Source: Kordia sp.
GTDB lineage: Bacteria > Bacteroidota > Bacteroidia > Flavobacteriales > Flavobacteriaceae
Reading direction: 5' to 3'
Assembly (NCBI RefSeq): GCF_022447245.1
Contig: NZ_JAKVBC010000001.1
Span: forward strand, 186,001-250,000
DNA length: 64,000 nt
Shown here: positions 42,852 through 50,652 of the stretch, piece by piece
How positions within the stretch are numbered: position 1 is the first letter of the stretch
How the letters are laid out: each line of letters begins with the position of its first letter
Translations under genes and position numbers: made by a program
Notes under the pieces: generated by a model
What the model saw: only the letters and a program-made list of their open reading frames with translations
Databases searched by the model: none
What the model was told of the DNA's origin: nothing

Positions 42852-45107
42852 ATGAGTAAAAACCCATATAAGAATTTTTCGAAATATATATTACGAACAC
42901 CGCTTTTCTCTTTCACTTCTTATCAAGAATTGACAAAAAACAAAGAAATCTCAGATGAAGATTTTAAAGTCGTATGTGAAAATCCTGTTGTGAGAGAAGC
43001 ATTATTTTTAGCTTCACCATCTTTGTATGAAGAAATGAATCGTTGGCTTGCTGGCGAAATGGACGATGCTAAAAAAGAAGAAAAACTACGCTATTCTATC
43101 TTAAAATATATCTCCAGAATGTCTTCTAGGTGTACACCTTTTGGGCTTTTTGCAGGATGTTCGGTAGGAGAATTTGGAGAAGAAACAGATATTCAACTCA
43201 AAGGTTCTGCCCAAAACAAACGTCATACGCGATTAGATATGAACTATCTAGTAGCGCTTTCGCAAGATTTGGTAACCAACAAAAAAATTCGTGAGCAATT
43301 ACTGTTCTTTCCAAACTCAAGTATTTATAAAGCCGGACCGCAACTGCGTTATATAGAATACAAATACTTTAACAGTAGAAGACATCACCATATTGTAGCG
43401 GTTGATGATACTGAATATTTAGCTGTTGTATTAGAGAAAGCATCACATGGAGCAGCTTTGTCTGATTTGGCAAATTTATTAGTAGATGATGAAATTACAA
43501 TTGAAGAAGCTACGGAATTCATAGAAGAGTTAGTATCAAGTCAGTTACTAATTAGTGAGTTAGAACCATCGGTTTCTGGACCTGAGTTCTTAGAGCAAAT
43601 TTGTTCAGTATTAGAACGTTTGCAAGGAGTTGAAGGTATTTTGGCTGCATTAAAAGAAGCAGACAAAAAAATCAATGCAATTGATCAATCTATTGGAAAC
43701 AATCCGAAAGTATACTTAGAACTCAGTGAATTTTTACAACAATTGGAAACTGATTTTGAATTAAAGTTCATGTTCCAAACAGATATGGTATTACAAAATA
43801 CCAAAAATGTATTGAGTTCTTCAGTTGTAGAAGATATTCAAAAAGGATTTGCATTACTAAATCGTATGACATTTCCTCAAAATACAACAACGCTTACCAA
43901 GTTTAGAGATGCATTTCACGAACGTTTCGAAGAACGTGAAGTACCACTTTCTACAGCCTTAGACGTTGAAATTGGAATTGGTTATAAGCAAGATCAAGGA
44001 GCTGGAGATGTAAATCCGCTTGTTGACAATATTGTAATTCCAGGAAGACAAGCAAAACATCCAATGATGGAAGTACGTTGGTCTTCTATCAACAGTTTCT
44101 TCCAAGATAAGTTGATTGAAGCGTTTAAGAATGACGATTATGTCATTAAAATTGACGAAAAAGATTTTAAAAACTACGACCTCAACTGGAACGATCTTCC
44201 AGATACTTTGTCATGTATGATTGAAATCTTGGAAGATGAAAACGGTGAACACAAAATCAAATTTAGCGGTGGTGGTGGATCGAGTGCAGCAAACTTATTG
44301 GGTCGTTTTTGTCATGGTGATGAAGAACTATTTGCATATACACAAGAAATGGTCGATATGGAAGCTGAGATGAACAAAGATAAAATCTTAGCCGAAATTG
44401 TGCATCTTCCAGAATCGAGAGTAGGAAACATTTTGATGCGTCCAGATTTACGCAAACACGAAATTCCATACTTGGCAAAATCGATCAAAGATGAAGAAGA
44501 TCAATTGCCAATTGACGACTTAATGGTTTCTGTAAAAGGGATGAGTAAAGTATTACTACGTTCTAAAAAGAACAATAAGGAAGTTGTACCGCATTTAACG
44601 AATGCACACAACTATTCACACAATTCTTTACCAATTTATCACTTCTTAGCCGATATGCAAACGCAAGGTATTCGTAGTGGAGTTGGTTTCGGATTAGGTC
44701 CTTTTGCTAATGACTTCCCGTTTTTACCACGTGTAGAGTTCAACAACTTAATTTTCCATGATGCAACTTGGAACTTAAAGAAAAGTCATATTGAACCACT
44801 GTTAAAAAGTAAAAATGACAATGATAAATTAACAGAAGCGATACAAACATTGCGCGACAGTTTAAAAATTCCGCAATACGTTATGCTTGCTGATGGTGAT
44901 AATGAATTGCTTGTAAACTTTGACAATCTTACCTCAGTACGTATGCTACTGAATACCGTAAGCAAACGAGGTTCATTCAAACTTACGGAGTTCCTATTTA
45001 GCGAACGCGGTATTGTAAAAGAAGGAAGTGAATATTACACAAATCAAGTAGTAATTTCATTTTATAACGAACAAAAATTAACGCAAAGCAAGCAGAGCAA
45101 TGAGTAA
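42852..45107 (+). CDS. lanB: LanB glutamylation-domain protein (split lantibiotic dehydratase)
   Basis: I use the ATG at 42852 (MSKNPYKNFSKYILRTPLFS), 5 bp after the LanC stop; an earlier in-frame ATG at 42828 lies inside lanC. The 751-residue product matches the N-terminal, glutamyl-tRNA-dependent part of class I dehydratases: SRMSSRCTPFGLFAGCSVGE, the characteristic SSRCTPFGLFAG motif, and LDMNYLVALSQDL. It adds glutamate from Glu-tRNA to Ser/Thr of the precursor. The elimination domain is missing here and is encoded by the next gene, as in pinensin-type Bacteroidota pathways. Its stop overlaps that gene by 8 bp. Confidence 0.93.
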   Translation: MSKNPYKNFSKYILRTPLFSFTSYQELTKNKEISDEDFKVVCENPVVREALFLASPSLYEEMNRWLAGEMDDAKKEEKLRYSILKYISRMSSRCTPFGLFAGCSVGEFGEETDIQLKGSAQNKRHTRLDMNYLVALSQDLVTNKKIREQLLFFPNSSIYKAGPQLRYIEYKYFNSRRHHHIVAVDDTEYLAVVLEKASHGAALSDLANLLVDDEITIEEATEFIEELVSSQLLISELEPSVSGPEFLEQICSVLERLQGVEGILAALKEADKKINAIDQSIGNNPKVYLELSEFLQQLETDFELKFMFQTDMVLQNTKNVLSSSVVEDIQKGFALLNRMTFPQNTTTLTKFRDAFHERFEEREVPLSTALDVEIGIGYKQDQGAGDVNPLVDNIVIPGRQAKHPMMEVRWSSINSFFQDKLIEAFKNDDYVIKIDEKDFKNYDLNWNDLPDTLSCMIEILEDENGEHKIKFSGGGGSSAANLLGRFCHGDEELFAYTQEMVDMEAEMNKDKILAEIVHLPESRVGNILMRPDLRKHEIPYLAKSIKDEEDQLPIDDLMVSVKGMSKVLLRSKKNNKEVVPHLTNAHNYSHNSLPIYHFLADMQTQGIRSGVGFGLGPFANDFPFLPRVEFNNLIFHDATWNLKKSHIEPLLKSKNDNDKLTEAIQTLRDSLKIPQYVMLADGDNELLVNFDNLTSVRMLLNTVSKRGSFKLTEFLFSERGIVKEGSEYYTNQVVISFYNEQKLTQSKQSNE

Positions 45108-46008
45108 CAACATACAAAGAAATTTTATCCTAGGAGACAGTTGGCTGTATTACAAAATTTATACCGGACCAAAAACCTGTGATGCTGTGTTAACGGAAAT
45201 TATAAAGCCTGTTGCAGAGCAATTAATTGAACATGGAATTATTGATAAATGGTTTTTTATCAGATATGCCGATCCAAAACACCATGTACGTGTTCGTTTC
45301 CATTATACACGTCCAGAAAATGTTGGATTTATCATTAACGGATTGTATCCAAAGTTTAAAGAGTTTATCGATCAAGATTTAATTTACAAGATTCAAATTG
45401 ACACCTATCAGCGTGAAATAGAACGTTATGGAGCCAATACTATGGAATTGGCTGAAGCTATGTTTTATCACGACAGTAAAATGATTGTGGACTTTGTTGA
45501 TATGATTGAAGGTGACGAAGGTGAAGAATTGCGTTGGTTATTCTCTATCAGAGCCATGGACTCTCATTTAACTAGTTACGGCTATACCGATGCTGAAAAA
45601 CTTGTCATTATGGAGCGTTTAAAGACTGGATTTGGAAACGAATTTGGAATGGGACGACCATTAAAAAAGCAATTGGACGATAAATTTAGAGCTGAACGTA
45701 AAAAAATTGAAGAATTCATGGTATTCACCGCGGAGGAAAACCCTGATTATGCTCCAATTTTAGATGTGCTAAAACAAAAAGAAGACGGAATTGCCGAAAT
45801 AGCAGCAGCCATTATCAAACACAAAGACGACGAGACACTCATGATGCCTATTAATGACCTCATGGGAAGTTATTTACACATGTTGATGAATCGTTTATTC
45901 AAGTCAAAAAACCGTATTCATGAAATGGTGTGTTACGATTTCTTATATCGTTACTACAAATCAATGATTGCGCGTAAAAAGCACATGAATAAAAACAAGA
46001 AGAAGTAA
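45100..46008 (+). CDS. SpaB_C-type elimination-domain protein of the split dehydratase
   Basis: A 302-residue protein matching the thiopeptide-type bacteriocin biosynthesis (SpaB C-terminal) domain: SWLYYKIYTGPKTCDAVLTE, WFFIRYADPKHHVRVRFHYT and YQREIERYGANTMELAEAMF are its standard blocks. It eliminates glutamate from glutamylated Ser/Thr to give dehydroalanine or dehydrobutyrine. It overlaps the glutamylation gene by 8 bp, so the two halves of the LanB activity are made together. A lysine-rich tail (KKHMNKNKKK) ends the protein. Confidence 0.92.
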   Translation: MSNNIQRNFILGDSWLYYKIYTGPKTCDAVLTEIIKPVAEQLIEHGIIDKWFFIRYADPKHHVRVRFHYTRPENVGFIINGLYPKFKEFIDQDLIYKIQIDTYQREIERYGANTMELAEAMFYHDSKMIVDFVDMIEGDEGEELRWLFSIRAMDSHLTSYGYTDAEKLVIMERLKTGFGNEFGMGRPLKKQLDDKFRAERKKIEEFMVFTAEENPDYAPILDVLKQKEDGIAEIAAAIIKHKDDETLMMPINDLMGSYLHMLMNRLFKSKNRIHEMVCYDFLYRYYKSMIARKKHMNKNKKK

Positions 46009-46093
46009 CAGTATTAACAAATAATTATCAAGCAGATAATAATAATGTTTTAGATTTAAATCATAATACATATTCATTTAAACCTTATGCATT

Positions 46094-46227
46094 ATGAAAA
46101 AACAAAATGCAAAACTCCTTTTAGCTAAAAAAGTAAGTTCTATTGTAAAAAAGAAGCTATTAAAGGAGGATTACATCCAAGTAATGGAACCAATCCTTCT
46201 ATTACTGAATCAAAAGATAATCGTTAA
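46094..46227 (+). pseudogene. GG-leader precursor peptide gene with a one-base frameshift
   Basis: From the ATG at 46094 the frame gives MKKQNAKLLLAKKVSSIV, then loses register in a run of five A residues (46148-46152). With one extra A the product is completed as KKEAIKGG and LHPSNGTNPSITESKDNR, ending at the TAA 46225-46227: a 44-residue peptide with a class-I-type leader (KLLLAKKVSSIV...IKGG). The core has six Ser/Thr but no Cys, so it cannot form lanthionine rings alone. The lesion is either decay, sequencing error or homopolymer slippage. It has its own terminator right after. Confidence 0.65.
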
Positions 46228-46248
46228 TTTCAATCACATATTCGCAAA

Positions 46249-46278
46249 AAAAGTCTAGCAATCAGCTAGGCTTTTTTT
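46249..46278 (+). terminator. Terminator after the frameshifted precursor gene
   Basis: AAAGTCTAGC (46250-46259) pairs with GCTAGGCTTT (46265-46274) around a 5-nt loop, then T residues. Confidence 0.85.
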
Positions 46279-46385
46279 ATGATAAGTTATTGGTCATCAG
46301 AGAATCAACTTTCACCATTCTTATTTTTTTTCTCCACATAAAACTGTTATTATTGTAACGATTGACTGCCACTAATTTTCAATAT

Positions 46386-48083
46386 ATGCACTTACAAAAA
46401 TCATTTTTTATTGTTAGTTGTTTCCTTTTTCTCTGTTTGCTTTCACTGAATGCACAAACCGATTCACTTCAAGGAAAATCGTATGAGGAATTGATTAAGT
46501 TATATGAAAGTACATTATTTAAAAATCCATATAATGCTAGAACCTATGCTTATGCAGCTAATAAACTTGCAGAAAAAGAACGTAATCTTCAAAAATTAGG
46601 TTGGTCAACATTTCATATTGCGTATGCAAATAGCTTCATTCCATCATATGAAGAAGCAATGGAAGGAATTGAAAAATCAATAATCATAGCTGAGAAAATA
46701 GATGATAACTTTCTTTTATTCAAAAATCATAATCTTAAAGGAAATGTACTCTCAGAAACCGATAAAGAGTTTAAAGCCTTAGATGAATATAAAATTGCTA
46801 AAAAATATGCTGATTTAACAGGTGATCCGTTAAACAAAATAGTTGTAGCAGTGAATGTAGCGTACATAAAAAAAATTCACAAAGACCATAAGGAAGCTAT
46901 AAAAATTTATAAAGAAAATCTAAACATACTTGATAAATTAAAAACTTCCAACCCAAAAAAAGACACTTACAAGAAGCAGATACTCTTCAATCTTTCGGAC
47001 TGTTATTTACGAATCAAGAAGCCCACAATAGCCAATGAATACAACGACTTAGCTTTGAGTATATGTAGTGATAAAGAGGCTCCTGTTTTATTTAATTCAT
47101 TGTTGATGAACAAAGCAATTGCCCATTTTCAAAAAAAAGAATATGATTCTTCAATGGTTATCGCTAAAAAAGTAATAGCCTATTTTTCAAGTATTCATCA
47201 AGAAGAAAGATTAATGATTCCTTATTTCTATCTAGGAAGAAATTATTTTAAAAAGGAAAAATTCAAAGAGGCAATTCGTTTTTTAGAAAAAGCAAATGAT
47301 ATCATAAGAAAGAATAAAATTGCATATAGTGATCAAAAGGATGGATATGAAATACTATATGAAAGCTACAATAAACTTGGAGATTCTATAAAGGCTGTTA
47401 AATATTTAAATATTTACTTAAAATTAGACAAAAAAGCGGATAGTATAAACATAGACTTAAACAATAAGATTCATAATGAAATTGATATTGTTCCTCTACA
47501 AGAGGAAATTGATTCTTTAGGATCTTATACCAACTATTTATACGGAGCTTCTATCCTTTTATTACTTGTTTTGATTGGATTTGTTGTTTGGTTCAAACTA
47601 AAGCAAAAACAAAATAAAGTTCGTTTCCAAGAATTATTAGTCACCATTGAACTTCTAGAACAAGATAAAAAAAATACAACTCCTGAGGTTGTTGTAAAAG
47701 AAGCTTCAAGTACAGTTACAGATGAAAATGCATTGCAAATCTTAAAAAATTTAGCAGTGTTTGAAGAAAAAGAATTATACTTAAGACAAGATTGTAACTT
47801 AGCTTATGTCGCTAAAAAATTAAAAACAAACACTACGTATTTATCAAATGTAATCAATACGTATAAAGAGAAATCATTTAAATCCTACCTTTCTGAATTG
47901 CGAATCAATGCCGCTTTGATTAAACTCAAAAATGATGAAAAATTACGCTCGTATACCATCAAAGCCATTGCCGAAGAATTTGGTTTTAAGCGTTCTGAAA
48001 CCTTTTCCAGAGCTTTTAAAACACAGACAAATATGTATCCTTCAAACTATATCAAAAATATTGACAATCATATAGATACATAA
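46386..48083 (+). CDS. Membrane TPR/AraC-type hybrid regulator
   Basis: A 565-residue protein, started at the ATG at 46386, which gives a signal peptide (QKSFFIVSCFLFLCLLSLNA). About six TPRs fill residues 30-370 in the periplasm. One membrane helix follows (YGASILLLLVLIGFVVWFKL), then a linker and an AraC-type DNA-binding domain at the C-terminus (LAYVAKKLKTNTTYLSNVIN and IKAIAEEFGFKRSETFSRAF). Such proteins couple an external signal to transcription in the same chain. It lies between the modification genes and the precursor genes of the lanthipeptide locus and may control them. Confidence 0.88.
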   Translation: MHLQKSFFIVSCFLFLCLLSLNAQTDSLQGKSYEELIKLYESTLFKNPYNARTYAYAANKLAEKERNLQKLGWSTFHIAYANSFIPSYEEAMEGIEKSIIIAEKIDDNFLLFKNHNLKGNVLSETDKEFKALDEYKIAKKYADLTGDPLNKIVVAVNVAYIKKIHKDHKEAIKIYKENLNILDKLKTSNPKKDTYKKQILFNLSDCYLRIKKPTIANEYNDLALSICSDKEAPVLFNSLLMNKAIAHFQKKEYDSSMVIAKKVIAYFSSIHQEERLMIPYFYLGRNYFKKEKFKEAIRFLEKANDIIRKNKIAYSDQKDGYEILYESYNKLGDSIKAVKYLNIYLKLDKKADSINIDLNNKIHNEIDIVPLQEEIDSLGSYTNYLYGASILLLLVLIGFVVWFKLKQKQNKVRFQELLVTIELLEQDKKNTTPEVVVKEASSTVTDENALQILKNLAVFEEKELYLRQDCNLAYVAKKLKTNTTYLSNVINTYKEKSFKSYLSELRINAALIKLKNDEKLRSYTIKAIAEEFGFKRSETFSRAFKTQTNMYPSNYIKNIDNHIDT

Positions 48084-48169
48084 GTGACATTTTATAAAAC
48101 ATCACCATAAGTCTTCAATATATTAATGTTTTTTTTAGATATTACAATTGTTAACTAAACAGATATGAT

Positions 48170-48415
48170 ATGAAAATGCTAAAATTAAGAAAAGTAAAAA
48201 TCTCTAGAGTAACAAACCCATATTTGATTACAGGAGGCGGACATCAGCAAGCTCAAGGTAATTCAGATAAAAATACTAATACTGTGACGCTTGGAGATTG
48301 TCGACATACATATGATGACAAAGATCAAGCCTGTCAAGAACATACTAACTATACTGGAACAGTAGGAAGAACTGGTGCTCCAGCTTCAGGAAGCCAAACT
48401 GAAAATGATCATTAA
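48170..48415 (+). CDS. Third GG-leader precursor peptide, not obviously lanthionine type
   Basis: An 81-residue peptide with a basic leader (MKMLKLRKVKISRVTNPYLI) ending in TGG, then a core starting GHQQAQGNSDKNTNTV. The core has two Cys (GDCRHTYDD and QACQEHT), several Thr and Ser, and an acidic, His-rich composition. The leader differs from that of the two paralogous precursors downstream. It ends in its own terminator. It would be cut after GG and exported by the C39 transporter; whether the lanthionine enzymes modify it is unknown. Confidence 0.7.
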   Translation: MKMLKLRKVKISRVTNPYLITGGGHQQAQGNSDKNTNTVTLGDCRHTYDDKDQACQEHTNYTGTVGRTGAPASGSQTENDH

Positions 48416-48453
48416 GTCTAAATATTCATAAGACAACCTAGCTAATTATTTAC

Positions 48454-48488
48454 GAGCCTTCATTATATAAAATGGAGGCTCATTTTTT
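48454..48488 (+). terminator. Terminator after the third precursor gene
   Basis: GAGCCT (48454-48459) and AGGCTC (48476-48481) with a 16-nt loop, followed by ATTTTTTG. Confidence 0.7.
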
Positions 48489-48594
48489 GTTAATTAACAG
48501 TCTAACTATATGATTTCTATGCTACGTTCGTTATCTTTATAATGAATTTCCCAAAAACCTAATGGTGTATTTTTTACTAATTAAAAATTAAGTC

Positions 48595-48864
48595 GTGAAA
48601 AAACACAAATTAGGACTCAACAAATTGGCTCTATCCAAGTCAAAAATCGCTGAATTAAATCGTGAAAACGCAAAAGGTGGCTGTAACACTGCTTCTACCA
48701 ATCCTTTTTGCATTGCAACAGGATATTATGATGAAACCTGTGATGTGACTGCTTTATGTAATACTGCAAATCATTGCGGTGCTAGTAATGCTTGCCCGCC
48801 AGCTACTGCAAATTGTAACCCAAACCAAACCGTACAATTTTTTACATGTATTGAATCCTGTTAA
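48595..48864 (+). CDS. lanA: Class I lanthipeptide precursor, nine-Cys core
   Basis: An 89-residue precursor with a GTG start. The leader (KKHKLGLNKLALSKSKIAEL) carries the Bacteroidota equivalent of the FNLD box recognised by LanB and ends in AKGG. The core starts CNTASTNPFCIATGYYDETC and ends TCIESC; it has nine Cys and many Ser/Thr, suited to several thioether rings. It should be dehydrated by the split LanB, cyclised by LanC, then cleaved after GG by the C39 exporter. The leader is shared with the next gene while the core differs. Confidence 0.85.
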   Translation: MKKHKLGLNKLALSKSKIAELNRENAKGGCNTASTNPFCIATGYYDETCDVTALCNTANHCGASNACPPATANCNPNQTVQFFTCIESC

Positions 48865-48946
48865 ACAAAAAAATTAAGAGCATTCTAGTATAGTATATTC
48901 CCTTTTGATAAAACTGTATTTATTCATTAACCATAAAATTTTAATC

Positions 48947-49204
48947 ATGAAAAAACAAAAATTAGGATTAAACAAATTAAGTTTGACAAAATCAAGAATT
49001 GCTGAATTAAACAAGTTTAGTGCTACAGGTGGAACAGGAAGAGAATCTACAGCGCCTCAATGTATTTTTACAGGTCCTTTAACAGGATGCGTTGTTTCAG
49101 CCAATTGTCAAGGTGGCACAAATGATTGTGGTACAAATAATTGCGGCACAAACGATCCAACATGTAATACACAAGCTATTTTGTCTTGTTTATTTGCTTG
49201 CTAA
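48947..49204 (+). CDS. lanA: Class I lanthipeptide precursor, repeat-bearing core
   Basis: An 85-residue precursor. The ATG at 48947 gives leader KKQKLGLNKLSLTKSRIAEL and cleavage after ATGG, closely matching the leader of the gene at 48595. The core begins TGRESTAPQCIFTGPLTGCV and contains the short repeat DCGTNNCGTNDPTC. It ends SCLFAC. Cys and Ser/Thr alternate, as expected for lanthionine rings. It is probably a duplicated, diverged sibling of the preceding precursor and is the last plus-strand gene of the locus. Confidence 0.85.
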   Translation: MKKQKLGLNKLSLTKSRIAELNKFSATGGTGRESTAPQCIFTGPLTGCVVSANCQGGTNDCGTNNCGTNDPTCNTQAILSCLFAC

Positions 49205-49223
49205 GGAACGAAAAATGCAAAAC

Positions 49224-49258
49224 AAAAGCCTCAAAGTGTCCATCTTTGAGGCTTTTTA
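49224..49258. terminator. Bidirectional terminator between precursors and exporter
   Basis: AAAGCCTCAAAG (49225-49236) and CTTTGAGGCTTT (49244-49255), a 12-bp stem, flanked by A and T tracts; it separates the plus-strand precursor from the convergent HlyD gene. Confidence 0.9.
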
Positions 49259-49295
49259 TATATGGTAATCATGAAAAAAATGTTAATGTATACTT

Positions 49296-50651
49296 TTATT
49301 TTCTACTAAATACTTCTCGTAATTGATAGAAGATACGTTGCATTACCGTTAGCTCTTCTACCACAATTTCAGCTGTTCCTTCCATTTCTTGTTTAAAATC
49401 GATATCCTTCTCAAAAGAACTCGATAAGGAATCTACTTTTAAATAAGCTACATACATTGCTGATCCTCCTTGTTGACTTAGCTGTGGCACACCTGAAATA
49501 TTAATAATTTCTCCAGACAAACTTCCCCATTCTTGGTACGGATAACTATCCAACTTTATAATTACTCTTTGTCCTTTCTTAATTTTTCCTGAATTCGCTA
49601 CTGGAAAAGAAACTCTTCCTATAATTCCTTCTATTTCATCTGGAATAATGGTAAATAAATCTTGTCCTGCAGTTACATTTTGGTATTTTGACCAAATATC
49701 AAATACGGTAACTTCTCCTTTTATAGGCGATTTCAACACAAATTGTTGTTCCCATTGCAAAATTTGATTCTCTAAATCTTGCTTCGCTTGCTCTAAGTTT
49801 TGATCAGTTGAAATTTCTGAACTTTTATCACCAACAGATGCTTGACGTAAGTTATTTAGCAGACCCAAAATAGAATTCTCATCGTTCTCAATAGCAGATA
49901 ACAATCCTTGATAAGCGCGTTGATTGGCTAAATACGTATTCTCTATACCTTTATATTCTCGTTCAGAAGTGCTTCCTTTTGCTAACAAACGCTTGTACCT
50001 TTCATGGTCTTCTTTAGCATTTTGCAACTCTTTTTCCTGTATTTTGAGTTGATTTTTACTATCTTGTAAACGATTACGAACTCTACCCAATTGCAAACGT
50101 ATATTCGCAGCTTGGTTTTGATCTTCACTAAAAATGGTATAATTCAAATACGTTAAATATTGTGCTCTAAATTGATTGTACGTAGGCTGTATAGGTCCTA
50201 ATTTCAATTTTGAAGGAAGTACATAGTGCAACGAATCAAAATCACTTTCCTTAGCCATAAAGTTCTCGAGTTTTTGTTTTAACAACTGTACATCTTCATA
50301 ATTTGCCGTATTCTCAATAACAGCCAACACCTCATCTGCTTCCACTTTTTGTCCAGCTTCTACAAAAATACTTGTCAATTTCCCCGAAGCCTTTGCTGTC
50401 AAATGCGCTGGCGGGTTTTCAGAAGTAATGGTAACTCTAGCTCCAATAATATCGTTATAACTCAACAAGGAAGATCCTACCAAAAAGAGAATTATAATAA
50501 TAAATACTACTGAAATTCCCCATTGAATTACCCAATTTGGCGCTTGGCCAAGTATCTCCTTAACCTGATCGGAACGTTCGTCAAGATCATTAATTTTCTT
50601 GCGTCTCTCTTCCTTTTTTTCTTCCTGTTCTTCTTGTTTCTTCTTAGCCAT
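49296..50651 (-). CDS. HlyD-family adaptor subunit of the peptide exporter
   Basis: A 451-residue membrane fusion protein. A highly charged N-terminus (KKKQEEQEEKKEERRKK) precedes one membrane helix (WGISVVFIIIILFLVGSSLL), the biotinyl-lipoyl domain (AGQKVEADEVLAVIENTANY), a long coiled-coil hairpin (about 150-300) and a beta-barrel end (FTIIPDEIEGIIGRVSFPVA). It links the inner-membrane ABC transporter to the outer-membrane channel. It starts 1 bp after the ABC gene stop, so the pair is one operon. Confidence 0.92.
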   Translation of the reverse strand: MAKKKQEEQEEKKEERRKKINDLDERSDQVKEILGQAPNWVIQWGISVVFIIIILFLVGSSLLSYNDIIGARVTITSENPPAHLTAKASGKLTSIFVEAGQKVEADEVLAVIENTANYEDVQLLKQKLENFMAKESDFDSLHYVLPSKLKLGPIQPTYNQFRAQYLTYLNYTIFSEDQNQAANIRLQLGRVRNRLQDSKNQLKIQEKELQNAKEDHERYKRLLAKGSTSEREYKGIENTYLANQRAYQGLLSAIENDENSILGLLNNLRQASVGDKSSEISTDQNLEQAKQDLENQILQWEQQFVLKSPIKGEVTVFDIWSKYQNVTAGQDLFTIIPDEIEGIIGRVSFPVANSGKIKKGQRVIIKLDSYPYQEWGSLSGEIINISGVPQLSQQGGSAMYVAYLKVDSLSSSFEKDIDFKQEMEGTAEIVVEELTVMQRIFYQLREVFSRK

Positions 50652-50652
50652 A

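Noticed and set aside
46094-46227. Direct translation of the ATG 46094 frame as a longer peptide ending after the precursor region
   Set aside because: The unshifted frame gives a Leu/Ile-rich tail without a GG site; the joined frame has a proper leader and core, so a frameshift is the better explanation.
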